Shown: positions 11,111-20,400 of the stretch, piece by piece
How positions within the stretch are numbered: position 1 is the first letter of the stretch
How the letters are laid out: each line of letters opens with the position of its first letter
Source of the DNA: Bacteroidales bacterium UBA3724
Lineage (GTDB): Bacteria; Bacteroidota; Bacteroidia; Bacteroidales; P3
Direction of reading: 5' to 3'
Length of the DNA stretch: 22,794 nt
Assembly (NCBI GenBank): GCA_002371315.1
Contig: DFHL01000066.1
Location: forward strand, 1-22,794
Made by a program: the position numbers and the translations under genes
The notes under the pieces: model-generated
Databases searched by the model: none
What the model was told of the DNA's origin: nothing
The model's input: only the letters and a program-made list of their open reading frames with translations

Positions 11111-13828
11111 TTAAAACAGCGTTGTTTGCGTGCCTTCGGCAAAACCTTCGCGGTCGTCGGGCGGGAGTTCGGCATCGAGGTTCTCGTTTTCGTTATCCTC
11201 TTCGTCTTCAACGTCCTCGGGCTCGGGCAGCGGGTCCAGCCAGCGGAACTCCTTGACTTCCGATGTCGTGATGCGCTTGCCCTTGGCCTTGTAGCCTTTC
11301 ACGCCGATAAACTCGCTGACTTCGACAATCTCCGACTCGATTTTCTTCTTGGCGCTTTCGTCGTAAAGGACTTCCAGCCGCGGGAATGTGTCGACCGAGA
11401 AGGTCACCATCGTGTCGCCCGACTCCTCGTCGAGGAACGACAGTTTCTTGTCAAAGTCCTCGACCACAAAGCGTTTCAGGTAGTAGCTGCCGCTGTCGGC
11501 GGCCTTGTATACGACGCTGACGATGGTCTTGGGATTGTGCTTGCGTATCAGCAGCAGGTCGTCGTCGTAGTGGTTGGCCAGGTCGAAGTTGGTAGTGCGG
11601 AAATGGCCCGAAGCCATCAGTGTCAGGATACGGTCCTTGCCCTTGAACTCGCCAAGATAGAGGCCTGCCTCGTTGACGTTAAGGCGCTTGATGCTCTCGT
11701 CGAACCATATCTTGCGGGCGCCGAGGGTCGACACACCCTCGCCCTTCATATTGATGCTTCTTACGGCGTTGCGCGTCAGTATGTTGCCCATCGATGCGCG
11801 TCCCTTGATGGCCAGCCCGGCAAAGTTGAAGTCGAAACTGGTCTTCTTCAGTTTGGGCTTCGACACGTGGTGGATGGTCACCGTTTCGGCCTCGCCGTTG
11901 GGGTTGGCGGTGAAATACAGTATCTTGGAGCCCTTTGTGCCCTTGGTGAGCGAGTATTCCTTGTCGCGTGTGATGCCCAGCACCGAGAAGCGCTTCACGT
12001 AGACGTAGCCGAAGGCCCCGTCGCGGTAAATCATATTGTACACCGTCCGTTCGTCGCCCTTGCGGAACAGGCCGATGAACTCTATTTCCTTGCAGTCCGT
12101 GCTGCCCACAAAGCCTTTCTCCTGCACCTTGGTGACTATCATTGAGCCGTCCTTGCGGAAGACGATGATGTCGTCCATCTTCGAGCAGTCGAAAGCATAC
12201 TCGGCGCCCTCGTCCTTCTTCAGCCCGTAGCCGGCAAAGCCCGTCGTGCGGTTGACGTAAAGCTTCTCGTTGGCCACAGCAACGGCCACAGCCTGAATGT
12301 CTTCGAAGTTGCGTATCTCAGTCTTGCGCTCGCGTCCCTTGCCGTATTTTTCCAGTATGTGGCGGAAATAGGCGATGGCATATTCCGTCAGGTGCTCCAG
12401 ATGGTTCTTCGTCTCGTCTATGTTCATCTCGATGTTGGCGATGTCCTCGTCGGCCTTCTTGATGTCGAACTTCGAAATCTTGCGCACCGGCTTCTCACAC
12501 AGCTTCAGCACATCGTCGCGCGTAATCTCCTTCTTGAACAGCTTGCGGTAGGGGTCGAAGGCGCGCTCGATGGCCGTCACCTGGTCCTCCCACGTTGCCT
12601 GGTCTTTCTCCAACTGCTTGTATATGCGCTTTTCGAAGAATATCTTTTCGAGCGAAATCCAGTGCCACTTGTACTCCAGTTCGGCCAGCTGGATTTCCAG
12701 CTCCTGCCGCAGCAGGTCCTTGGTGCGGAAAGTCGAGTGGCGCAGTATGTCGGAGGCCGTCATAAAGACTGGCTTGTTGTTGACAATCACGCAGGTCTGC
12801 GGCGAGAAGCTGATTTGGCAGTTCGTGAAAGCGTAGAGCGCGTCGATCATCTGGTCGGGCGACACCCCCTGCGGCAGGTAGACCACAATCTCAACCTCGG
12901 CCGCCGTGTTGTCGTCCACTTTCTTGATTTTTATCTTGCCCTTCTCGTTGGCCTTCAAAATGCTGTCGATCAGCACGTCGGTTGTTACTGTGTAGGGCAG
13001 TTCGGTGATGACGATGCCCTTGCGCTTCTCGTCGTAGTGCATCTTGGCGCGGATGCGCAGGCGGCCGCCCAGTGCGCCATCGTTGTATTTCGAAACGTCG
13101 ATGAGGCCGCCGGTGGGGAAGTCGGGATAGATCTCGAACGGCACGTTCTGCAGTATCTTTATCGACGATTCCAGCAGCTCGCAGAAGTTGTAGGGCAGAA
13201 TGACCGACGTCAGGGTGACGGCGATGCCCTTGGTGCCCTGGGCCAGCAGCAGCGGAAACTTGATGGGCAGGCTGACGGGCTCCTGCTTGCGGCCGTCGTA
13301 CGAAGGCTTCCATTCGGTGGTTTTCTTGTTGAACACCACCTCGTTGGCAAATTTCGACAGGCGCGCTTCGATATAACGTCCCGCGGCGGCGTCGTCGCCC
13401 GTAAGGATGTTGCCCCAGTTGCCCTGGCAGTCGATCAGCAGGTCTTTCTGTCCCAGGTTGACGAGGGCGTCCTTGATCGAGGCGTCGCCGTGGGGGTGGT
13501 ATTGCATCGTGTTGCCCACGATGTTGGCCACCTTGGTGAAGCGTCCGTCGTCGGTCTCCTTCATAGCGTGCAGAATGCGGCGCTGCACGGGTTTCAGGCC
13601 GTCGTCGATGTCGGGCACACTGCGGTCCAGAATCACGTCCGACGCATAGTCGATCCAATAGTCCTTGAACATAGCATTCAGCGAAATCGTCTCGCCGTCC
13701 TGGTCCAAATGTCGCCCATTCTGGCCGCCATCGTCGGGCGGCAGCACGCCACTCTTCAGTTCATCGTTTTGCAAGTCAGCGTTTTGCTCTTCAAAATCTT
13801 GGGTTATATCGTTTGTGTCGTCGCTCAT
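11111..13828 (-). CDS. parC: DNA topoisomerase IV subunit A (Bacteroidetes large form)
   Basis: The 905-aa product is a type IIA topoisomerase A subunit: SVPDIDDGLKPVQRRIL (70-86), the HPHGD helix (111-115) and catalytic Tyr152 in AGRYIEARLS, which forms the DNA phosphotyrosine link. The C-terminal half carries beta-pinwheel-like repeats and an acidic tail. The GyrA-box QRRGGKG is not seen, which with overall similarity to Bacteroidetes ParC favours topoisomerase IV over gyrase: a decatenase acting with ParE, which is not in this window. At the positions of E. coli GyrA Ser83/Asp87 are Ala116 and Asp120. ATG 13828 is chosen because an upstream in-frame TTG (13852) lies inside the -7 box. A 63-base spacer separates it from the glycosyltransferase gene. 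Confidence 0.93.
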   Translation of the reverse strand: MSDDTNDITQDFEEQNADLQNDELKSGVLPPDDGGQNGRHLDQDGETISLNAMFKDYWIDYASDVILDRSVPDIDDGLKPVQRRILHAMKETDDGRFTKVANIVGNTMQYHPHGDASIKDALVNLGQKDLLIDCQGNWGNILTGDDAAAGRYIEARLSKFANEVVFNKKTTEWKPSYDGRKQEPVSLPIKFPLLLAQGTKGIAVTLTSVILPYNFCELLESSIKILQNVPFEIYPDFPTGGLIDVSKYNDGALGGRLRIRAKMHYDEKRKGIVITELPYTVTTDVLIDSILKANEKGKIKIKKVDDNTAAEVEIVVYLPQGVSPDQMIDALYAFTNCQISFSPQTCVIVNNKPVFMTASDILRHSTFRTKDLLRQELEIQLAELEYKWHWISLEKIFFEKRIYKQLEKDQATWEDQVTAIERAFDPYRKLFKKEITRDDVLKLCEKPVRKISKFDIKKADEDIANIEMNIDETKNHLEHLTEYAIAYFRHILEKYGKGRERKTEIRNFEDIQAVAVAVANEKLYVNRTTGFAGYGLKKDEGAEYAFDCSKMDDIIVFRKDGSMIVTKVQEKGFVGSTDCKEIEFIGLFRKGDERTVYNMIYRDGAFGYVYVKRFSVLGITRDKEYSLTKGTKGSKILYFTANPNGEAETVTIHHVSKPKLKKTSFDFNFAGLAIKGRASMGNILTRNAVRSINMKGEGVSTLGARKIWFDESIKRLNVNEAGLYLGEFKGKDRILTLMASGHFRTTNFDLANHYDDDLLLIRKHNPKTIVSVVYKAADSGSYYLKRFVVEDFDKKLSFLDEESGDTMVTFSVDTFPRLEVLYDESAKKKIESEIVEVSEFIGVKGYKAKGKRITTSEVKEFRWLDPLPEPEDVEDEEDNENENLDAELPPDDREGFAEGTQTTLF

Positions 13829-13849
13829 TATGTGTGGAATAATTTTTTG

Positions 13850-13857
13850 CAAAAATA
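13850..13857 (-). promoter_or_regulatory. -7 box of the topoisomerase IV A gene
   Basis: TATTTTTG on the minus strand fits TAnnTTTG and would start transcription near 13843, about 15 bases before ATG 13828. The -33 region is not recognisable, so this is a moderate call. It excludes the in-frame upstream start. Confidence 0.55.
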
Positions 13858-13966
13858 CTAATAATTATTGAAATGGAGAGCGTTGGTGGTGACGACTTTT
13901 AAACCGTTTTGCCAACAATCGGCAGGCGGCAAAAGCGACAACCGGAATAGGCAAACCGCATCTGCC

Positions 13967-14080
13967 CAGCCTTTTCGACCATTGTTCGACCATCGTTTAA
14001 CCATCGTTCTACCATTTTAAATGGTTAAACGATGGTCGAACGATGGTTGAACAATGGTCGAACGATGGTCGAAAGGGCTG
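13967..14080. repeat. Large inverted array of 11-bp units (4 + 5) between folC and parC
   Basis: Five head-to-tail units of ATGGTCGAACG type (14021-14075, exactly 11 bp each, differing at one or two positions) face four inverted units of CGTTCGACCAT type (13972-14015) across the centre CCATTTTAAATGG (14012-14024). CAGCC/GGCTG caps both ends. Single-stranded it would fold into a hairpin with arms of about 50 bases; double-stranded it could extrude a cruciform. It lies 38 bases past the folC stop and so could terminate folC. The 11-bp period is close to one DNA turn. Confidence 0.9.
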
Positions 14081-14118
14081 TGCCGGTGGCGCGCTGATGG
14101 AGGGGGCTTATCGGTGTT

Positions 14119-15459
14119 TCAAAGCACGTCGGCGATGAGGAAGATGCTGCCGGTGACGAGGACGAGGTCGTCGGGGTCGGCGTTGCGGCGGGCGTCGGCG
14201 ATGGCGTCATTGACATTCTTGAAGGCCTGGCCGTCGATGCCCAATGCCTTTGCGGCCTGCTGCAGTTCGCCGACGGGCAGGGCGCGCTGCACGCTGGGCT
14301 GGCTGAAGCGCCAGATGGGTTCTTGCCTGATGTGCTCGGCGTTGAGCTGCGAATGCAGATAGGAAAGGATTTTGTTGTAGTCCTTGTCGCCAACGCAGCC
14401 GTAGATGATGTGCAGCCGCTTGAAGTCCAAACCTGCCAGACCGAGCATCATAGCGTTGATGCCGTCGAAGTTGTGGGCTGTTTCGCAGATGGTCAATGGC
14501 TGGTGACCGACAATTTGCCAGCGTCCCATCAGGTGGGTGTTGTCGACCACGCGGTCCAGTCCGCGGCGGAAGGCTGTGCTGTCGATTTGTAGCGCTGTGG
14601 TTTCGCGCAGCTGCTGTACGGCTTCGCAGACGGTGGCGATGTTCCACATCTGGTAGGGCCCGATGAGGCCCGAGGTGAAGTCGAGGACAAGCCCCGATGC
14701 GGGGTCTGCTATGTACTGGCCGTCGTGTTCCAGCTGGAAAAGCATCCGCTCGCCGTCGAAGCGCCAGTTTGGGTCGACGTGCCAGTGCTTGTCGGCGAAG
14801 GTGATGGGACTGTGGCGCTCGGCGGCGATGCGTTCGAAAACGGGTTGCGTTTCGGGCTGTGTCTGTCCGACGACGACGGGGATGCCGGGTTTGATGATGC
14901 CGGCCTTTTCGGCGGCAATTTTTTCGAGCGTGTCGCCGAGGAACTGCGTGTGGTCCAGACCGATATTGGTGATGACGCTGAGCAGGGGGGTGATGACGTT
15001 GGTCGAGTCGAGGCGGCCGCCCATACCCACTTCGATGACGGCGATGTCGACCTGCTCGTTGCGGAAATAGTCGAAGGCCAGTCCGACGGTCATCTCGAAG
15101 AAGGAGAGCCCCTGGTGTTCAAAGAATTGCTTGTTTTTTTCGACGAAGCGGACCACTTCGTCTTGGGGTATCATTTCGCCGCCGATGCGGATGCGCTCGC
15201 GGAAGTCGACGAGGTGGGGTGAGGTGTATAGACCCACCTTGTAGCCGGCCTCCTGCAGGATGGAGGCGAGGAAGTGCGACACTGAGCCTTTGCCGTTGGT
15301 GCCGGCGACGTGGATGGAGCGGAAGCCGCGCTCGGGGTGGCCGAGGTGGTCCATCATTGCCTCGGTGTTGACGAGGTCGGCCTTATAGGCTGCTGCACCG
15401 ATGCGGTGGTAGGCAGGCAGCGCGTTGAACAGATAGTCAAGGGTTTCTTCGTAGGACAT
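14119..15459 (-). CDS. folC: Bifunctional folylpolyglutamate synthase/dihydrofolate synthase
   Basis: The 446-aa product is a Mur-ligase-type FolC: P-loop GTNGKGS (53-59), YTSPHLVDFRERI, EVGMGGRLDSTN, the ITNIGLDHTQFLG block and the C-terminal GDKD loop. It adds glutamate to dihydropteroate and then further glutamates to folates, using ATP, in the cytoplasm. Whether both activities are present cannot be told from sequence alone, but Bacteroidetes usually encode one FolC for both. Length is normal. It is flanked on both sides by inverted tandem arrays (13967-14080 and 15486-15554), which isolate it from parC and from the beta-barrel gene. Confidence 0.95.
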   Translation of the reverse strand: MSYEETLDYLFNALPAYHRIGAAAYKADLVNTEAMMDHLGHPERGFRSIHVAGTNGKGSVSHFLASILQEAGYKVGLYTSPHLVDFRERIRIGGEMIPQDEVVRFVEKNKQFFEHQGLSFFEMTVGLAFDYFRNEQVDIAVIEVGMGGRLDSTNVITPLLSVITNIGLDHTQFLGDTLEKIAAEKAGIIKPGIPVVVGQTQPETQPVFERIAAERHSPITFADKHWHVDPNWRFDGERMLFQLEHDGQYIADPASGLVLDFTSGLIGPYQMWNIATVCEAVQQLRETTALQIDSTAFRRGLDRVVDNTHLMGRWQIVGHQPLTICETAHNFDGINAMMLGLAGLDFKRLHIIYGCVGDKDYNKILSYLHSQLNAEHIRQEPIWRFSQPSVQRALPVGELQQAAKALGIDGQAFKNVNDAIADARRNADPDDLVLVTGSIFLIADVL

Positions 15460-15485
15460 TTTATGTTGAAATTATTATTTAAATA

Positions 15486-15554
15486 GTGACCTGTGATTCG
15501 AGCGCGTTCGTGTCACAGGTCACAAGTCACAATTCACTAATCACAGTTCACTAC
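15486..15554. repeat. Inverted heptamer array (TCACnnn) between the beta-barrel gene and folC
   Basis: Six units starting with TCAC follow each other at exactly 7 bp: 15513, 15520, 15527, 15534, 15541 and 15548. GTGACCTGTGA (15486-15496) is an inverted copy and pairs perfectly with TCACAGGTCAC (15513-15523) to form an 11-bp stem. The last unit contains the stop codon of the beta-barrel gene (TAG, 15551-15553 on the minus strand). The hairpin is followed on the minus strand by an AT-rich stretch, so it may act as a terminator before folC. Confidence 0.85.
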
Positions 15555-17428
15555 TTCGTTGGAATGGTATAAGTGAGGCCGAGCAACAGGTTGAAGCGCT
15601 GGGCTGGATAGTTGGCCCACAGGTAGTAGCGCTGGCAGGTGAGGTTGTCAATGCGGGCAAAGAACGAGAGGGCGCGGCTGTGGATGTATTCGGCCTCGAG
15701 GCCAACGCCAAAGTGGGCCGGAAGGGTCTGTGTCACCTGGTTGAGGCCGGTGATGGGATTGGTCTCGTATTCGGCGTCCATCGAGCTGACAAACTGTGTG
15801 CGCAGCGTGAAGAGCCATTTGTCTTTATAGTTGAGGTCGACGTCGAAGTGCGCGGTGAAGTCGGGCGTATGGAGCAGGATGACGTTGGTGGGGACGTTGT
15901 AGTCGACGTAGTATTTTCCGCCAAGGGTCATCGTTATCATTTCGTCGTTGACAAAGGTGAAGTCGGCTGCCAGGTCGAGGGCGTTGCAGTCCACATAGTA
16001 TGGCGTAAAGACATTGTTCAGCCTATAGTTCGGGTCGAGCTGGAAGAAGATGGCGTTCTGGTAGAAGCTGTTGTCGATGTTGACGTTGAGTATAAGTTTT
16101 TTCGAGAAGTTGATGCGCAGGTGTGCGTAGAGGTTGTTCTCGATGGAGGTCTGTGTCTGCGGTGCCGGTGCGACGAAGGGATTCATCAGGCGTATGCTGT
16201 TCCAGTCGTTGGCTATGTAGTCGCCCTTGAATCCCACGGCAAGGCTTATTGCGTTGTTGGCGAACGATTTGGCGACGCTCAAGTCGGGAAACAGGTTGTG
16301 CGTTGTCTCGTCGTTGTTGTAGGCGTTGAAGCCCAGCGAGAGGCCTGCGTGGAACTTGAATCCGTTGAAGAGAAAGTCGACGTAGGGGTTGATTTGGAAC
16401 AGATTGCTGCTACTTCTGAGCGAGTCGGGCAGCGGTATGATGGGGATGTAGCCCAGCGGCAGATCGTCGTATGAGGCTGGTGCGTCGGCCTTGTGGCGGA
16501 AGCCCTGCCATTTGGTGCGCAGGTAAGCGATGGCCTTGTACTTGCTGAACATCGGGAAGCCGTAGTGGATGTTGGCGTCGAGGTCCATCGAGAACTGCGA
16601 GAAGTCGTAGCGGCCCCAGAAGTTGGACAGGCCGAGGTTGGCGTCATAGCCCAGCTTGTTGACGTCGGTGTTGAGGCTCTGGGCTCCAAGGTTTAATGCC
16701 AGGTTGTTGTAGGCAAAGGCGTAGTCGGAGAAGGAAATGGAGTCGCGCGTGTCGGCCATTCTGCTGAATAGCGTCGAGTCGCTGAAGCCGTAGTAGCGGC
16801 CATACTGCCGGTCGAAGGCCAGATTGGCCGAGAAGAGGTGCTTTTTGTTCAGTATGTATTTGCCGAAAAAGTCGAGTTTTGTGACGGCTTCGCGGTCGCG
16901 GCCGTAGTGGTCGGGCGAGGGGGTGTTGTCGTCGGCGCGCCCGAAGGTGGTGATGTTGGTATTGTGATAGAAGCGTGCGCCGTAGGCATAGTCGTCCTTG
17001 CGTGTCGAGGTGTAGTATAGGTCAACGAGTGGGTTGATGTCGGCAAAGCCCGCAAAGTCGTGCCCCAGTCCGAAGCGCAGATAGTTGTTGTAGAGGCGGG
17101 TAGGGGAGCCGATGACTTTGGCGGCCTTGATGCCCGACGTCGATGTCAGCGAGCTGATGCGGCGCGGCGTGATGCTGTAGGTGAACGTGGGCTGCAGGGT
17201 CTCGCTGATGTTGTCGTTCACGGCTGGCGGCACGTTAACCTTCTCGGTGACGCCGTCAAGGACGGGGGTGTAGTCGCCCACGACAATTACCGATTCGTTG
17301 TATGACGATTTCACTGTGTCGTTCTGGGCCTGCAGTGCGTTGGGGGCTGTGGCTGCGCCGATCAGCAGCGCTATGGTGCAGGCTATATGGCTGTTTTTTC
17401 TCATAAACATTCTTTTTTCAGCGTTCAT
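15551..17428 (-). CDS. Outer-membrane beta-barrel protein coupled to a TPR protein
   Basis: The 625-aa product has an N-terminal signal (basic MRKN, hydrophobic ACTIALLIGAATA, cleavage near ALQA-Q) and then a long series of alternating aromatic/polar beta strands ending in LLLGLTYTIP, as in TonB-dependent-receptor-like barrels. No carboxypeptidase-like or plug domain is evident, so it is barrel-only rather than a full receptor. Substrate unknown. Its ATG at 17428 overlaps the stop of the TPR gene (ATGA); this coupling supports the 17428 start, though an in-frame ATG at 17404 would give a more classical signal peptide. The pair probably works together in the envelope. Confidence 0.82.
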   Translation of the reverse strand: MNAEKRMFMRKNSHIACTIALLIGAATAPNALQAQNDTVKSSYNESVIVVGDYTPVLDGVTEKVNVPPAVNDNISETLQPTFTYSITPRRISSLTSTSGIKAAKVIGSPTRLYNNYLRFGLGHDFAGFADINPLVDLYYTSTRKDDYAYGARFYHNTNITTFGRADDNTPSPDHYGRDREAVTKLDFFGKYILNKKHLFSANLAFDRQYGRYYGFSDSTLFSRMADTRDSISFSDYAFAYNNLALNLGAQSLNTDVNKLGYDANLGLSNFWGRYDFSQFSMDLDANIHYGFPMFSKYKAIAYLRTKWQGFRHKADAPASYDDLPLGYIPIIPLPDSLRSSSNLFQINPYVDFLFNGFKFHAGLSLGFNAYNNDETTHNLFPDLSVAKSFANNAISLAVGFKGDYIANDWNSIRLMNPFVAPAPQTQTSIENNLYAHLRINFSKKLILNVNIDNSFYQNAIFFQLDPNYRLNNVFTPYYVDCNALDLAADFTFVNDEMITMTLGGKYYVDYNVPTNVILLHTPDFTAHFDVDLNYKDKWLFTLRTQFVSSMDAEYETNPITGLNQVTQTLPAHFGVGLEAEYIHSRALSFFARIDNLTCQRYYLWANYPAQRFNLLLGLTYTIPTK

Positions 17429-20400
17429 TCTTCAATTAAAATTGTCGGTGTTTCGGTGTCGGGAGCGGTGCTCTCGCTGCTGGTCTGCTGCTGGCTGTTG
17501 AGGGCCTGCAGGTGCTGGCGAGCCTCCATCACTACCTCCTCGTCGGCGTCGCTTTCCACTTCATAGTTCTCGATGATGCTCTGCAGCGTCTGGCGTGCCT
17601 GCAGGTCGTTGCCGCGACGGTGGAAGATGTCGGCCCAGAGGATGAAACTCTTGGCCAGCCAGTAGTCCGAACCGGGGTTGTTGACGACGGCTTCGATGAT
17701 ATGCTCGGCACCGTCGAGGTCGTTCTGCTGGAAGCGTATTTCGGCGCGGCGGTAGGCGGCTTCGCCCATATAGTCGCCGTTGGCCGAGGATGTGAGGGCG
17801 TTATAGGCATCGAAGGCTTTCGCGCGGTCGTCAGCATAGTAGTAGCTGCGTGCCAGCAGGATTGATGCTTCGTCGCGCTGCTCGGTGGTGGCTTTGGGCT
17901 CGGCCAGCAGCTGCGCGGCGCTGATGGCCACATTGCCGGTGTCCTTGAGGGCGTACCAGCACTTCAGTATGCCCATACGTGCCTGAAGGCGCGAGGCGTC
18001 GGTCGACGAGACGACGACCAGCGGCACATAGTGGTCGAGTGCCTTGCGGTAGTTGCGCTGCGAGTAGTTGATTGTAGCCGCCTGATACAGACAGTTCTCA
18101 GTGTAAGGGTTGTTGCCGCGTTCGGCCACCCATTCGTAGTGGGCCAGCGCCTTGGCCTGCTGGTTGGTACGCGTAAGGGCGTCGGCCAGATAGTAGTGGG
18201 CCTTGAGGATGAAGAGACCGTGGGGAAATTTCTGTATGTAGTTGGAGAAGCCTGCTATGGCGTTGTCGTAGTTGCCTGCAAAATAGCGGTTCTCGGCGGC
18301 AAGATAGAGCGTGGAATCCTGCTCCACGGCCGACACGGTGCCTTTGGTTGTGCGGCTGACGTATTCGAAATACTCCTCGACGCGGTCCTGTTCTATATAT
18401 ATGTTCTTGATCGACATCAGGGCGTCGCGGGCTTCGTCGGTTCCGGGATACTGGTTCAGCAGCCGGTCGAAGGTTTCGAGTGCCTTGTCGTTGCGTTCGG
18501 TGTTGTAGTAGATGAGGCCGATGTTCAGCAGGGCTTGCGGCACGAAGCTGCTTTGCGAGTATTTGTTGACGAAGTTGTTGTAGTACAGCATTGCCATCTC
18601 GTTGTTGTCGCAAATCAGGTAGGTGTTGGCGATTTCGAACATCGCCTTGGGCGACAGCGGCGAATTGCTGAATTTCTCGAATATGTAGTTGAGACTGTTC
18701 AGCTTTTCGACGTTCTTGCCCTGAGCGCCGTAGCACAGCGCCTTCTGGTAGGTGGCGTAGTCGGCATCCTGTCCCTGCGCGTTGATTACGCGGTTGTAGT
18801 AGCCGATGGCGCCGTCGAAGTTCTTCTTGACATACAGGCAGTCGCCCATACGGTTGTAGGCATCAAGGGTCTGCTTCCTGTCGCCGCCCTCTTTCGTCAG
18901 GTTCAGGAACTCGCTGAACTTCTCTTCCGCCAGGTCGTAGCGTTTGCGGCGCATATAGACATAGCCTGCCGTGTAGAGCGCCTGCGGATAGTAGACCGAG
19001 CTCTTGCGCGATGTGGCCGTGAAGAAGCGGTCCAGCTGCTTCTGGCTGCGGCCGTAGTTGGCCAGGCGGTACTGCGACTCGGCCGAAAGATAGAGCGCGT
19101 CGGTGGTAATCGACGGCGTGGCGTTGACGCTCACGGCGCTGTCGAAGCACACTGCCGCCTGCTGCAGGTTGCGCTCGTTGAAGAGGTCGATGCCGCGGTT
19201 CACCAGTATGCGCTGGTATGCCTGGCGCATAGTGGCGTCCTTCAGCAGTTCCTTCTTGTTGCGCTCTATCAGGGCAAGGGCATCCTTGTAGTTCTTGGTG
19301 GTGCAGTACAGCGACGTGAGTATCTGCTGCACTTCGGCCTTGCGCTTGGTCTTGGGATAGCGTTTCAGGTAGTTCTCAAACGAGCGTATGGATTCGTTGT
19401 ATGCGTTGGGGTTCAGCTCGCAGCTGAGCTTGGCGTAGTTGAAGGCGGCCTCTTCCTCGATGTCCGCGTTGTGGTGCATCTCCGAAGCGCTCTTGAATGC
19501 CGTGCGGGCATCGTTTTTGCGGTTCAGCTTGATGTAGGTGTCGCCGAGGGTGAAAAGGGCGTTCTGTGCCGTCGAGTCGTTGCGGCCCTTGAAGGTGGAC
19601 AGATAGGCTGCCGCCGAGTCGTACTGGCCCAGCATATAATGGCAGTAGCCCATCGGATAGTCGGTGGCGCCGCTCTTGGCTCCGCCCGTCTTCCTGGCGG
19701 CGTCGTTGGCGGCCATCTGGTAGTATTCCAGGGCTTTCTTGTACTCGCCGCGGTTGAAATAGACGTCGCCCACAATGCGCTCCACTTCGTCGCGAAGCAC
19801 CAGGTTGGGGTCGGCCAGCAGGTCGGGAGCCATCCTTATCACCTCGTCCTCCTGACCCAGATGGTACTTGATGTAGAACCTGTATACGGGCACAATCTTC
19901 TTGAACGACTTCTCCTTTTCAATCTTGCGGAACTCCTTGTCGGCCGACTCGTACTGGCCTGCCGAGAACAGAATGTCGGCATAGTAGTACGTCGCGGCGT
20001 TCTTGTAGTACGACTTGCCGTCGGCGACGCGTTTGAAGTATTTCTTCGCGTTCTCCTTGTCGCCCTGCTGGAAATAGCAGAAGCCCGTCTTGTACTCGTA
20101 CTCGCTTCGGTGGTTGAATTCCACTTCCGACGGCTCCACCTTCAGGTACTCGCGCAGCGCCGTGTTCCAGTCGCCGTTGTCGAAATGGACATTGCCGATG
20201 GCCATACGGGCCATATTGACGTGGCCGCTCTCGGGATAGAGGCGCAGAAACTCGTTGAGGCGGAACAAGGCATCGCCGTTGCGCAACTGCTCCGAGCAGA
20301 TGGCGGCATAATAGGTCGCCTCGTCCTGGTCGGTGGCGTCGTTGCGGTCGATGTATTGGTCGAAAAGATGTTGGGCCACAGCGAATTTCTCCTTTCTGAA

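Noticed and set aside
11111..13828. Gyrase A subunit rather than topoisomerase IV A
   Set aside because: No GyrA-box (QRRGGKG-like) is seen in the C-terminal part and the sequence resembles the Bacteroidetes ParC form; some uncertainty remains because parE is not in the window.
13967..14080. Transposon terminal inverted repeats
   Set aside because: The palindrome has a 13-bp centre and no gene between the arms; units are tandem, not terminal.
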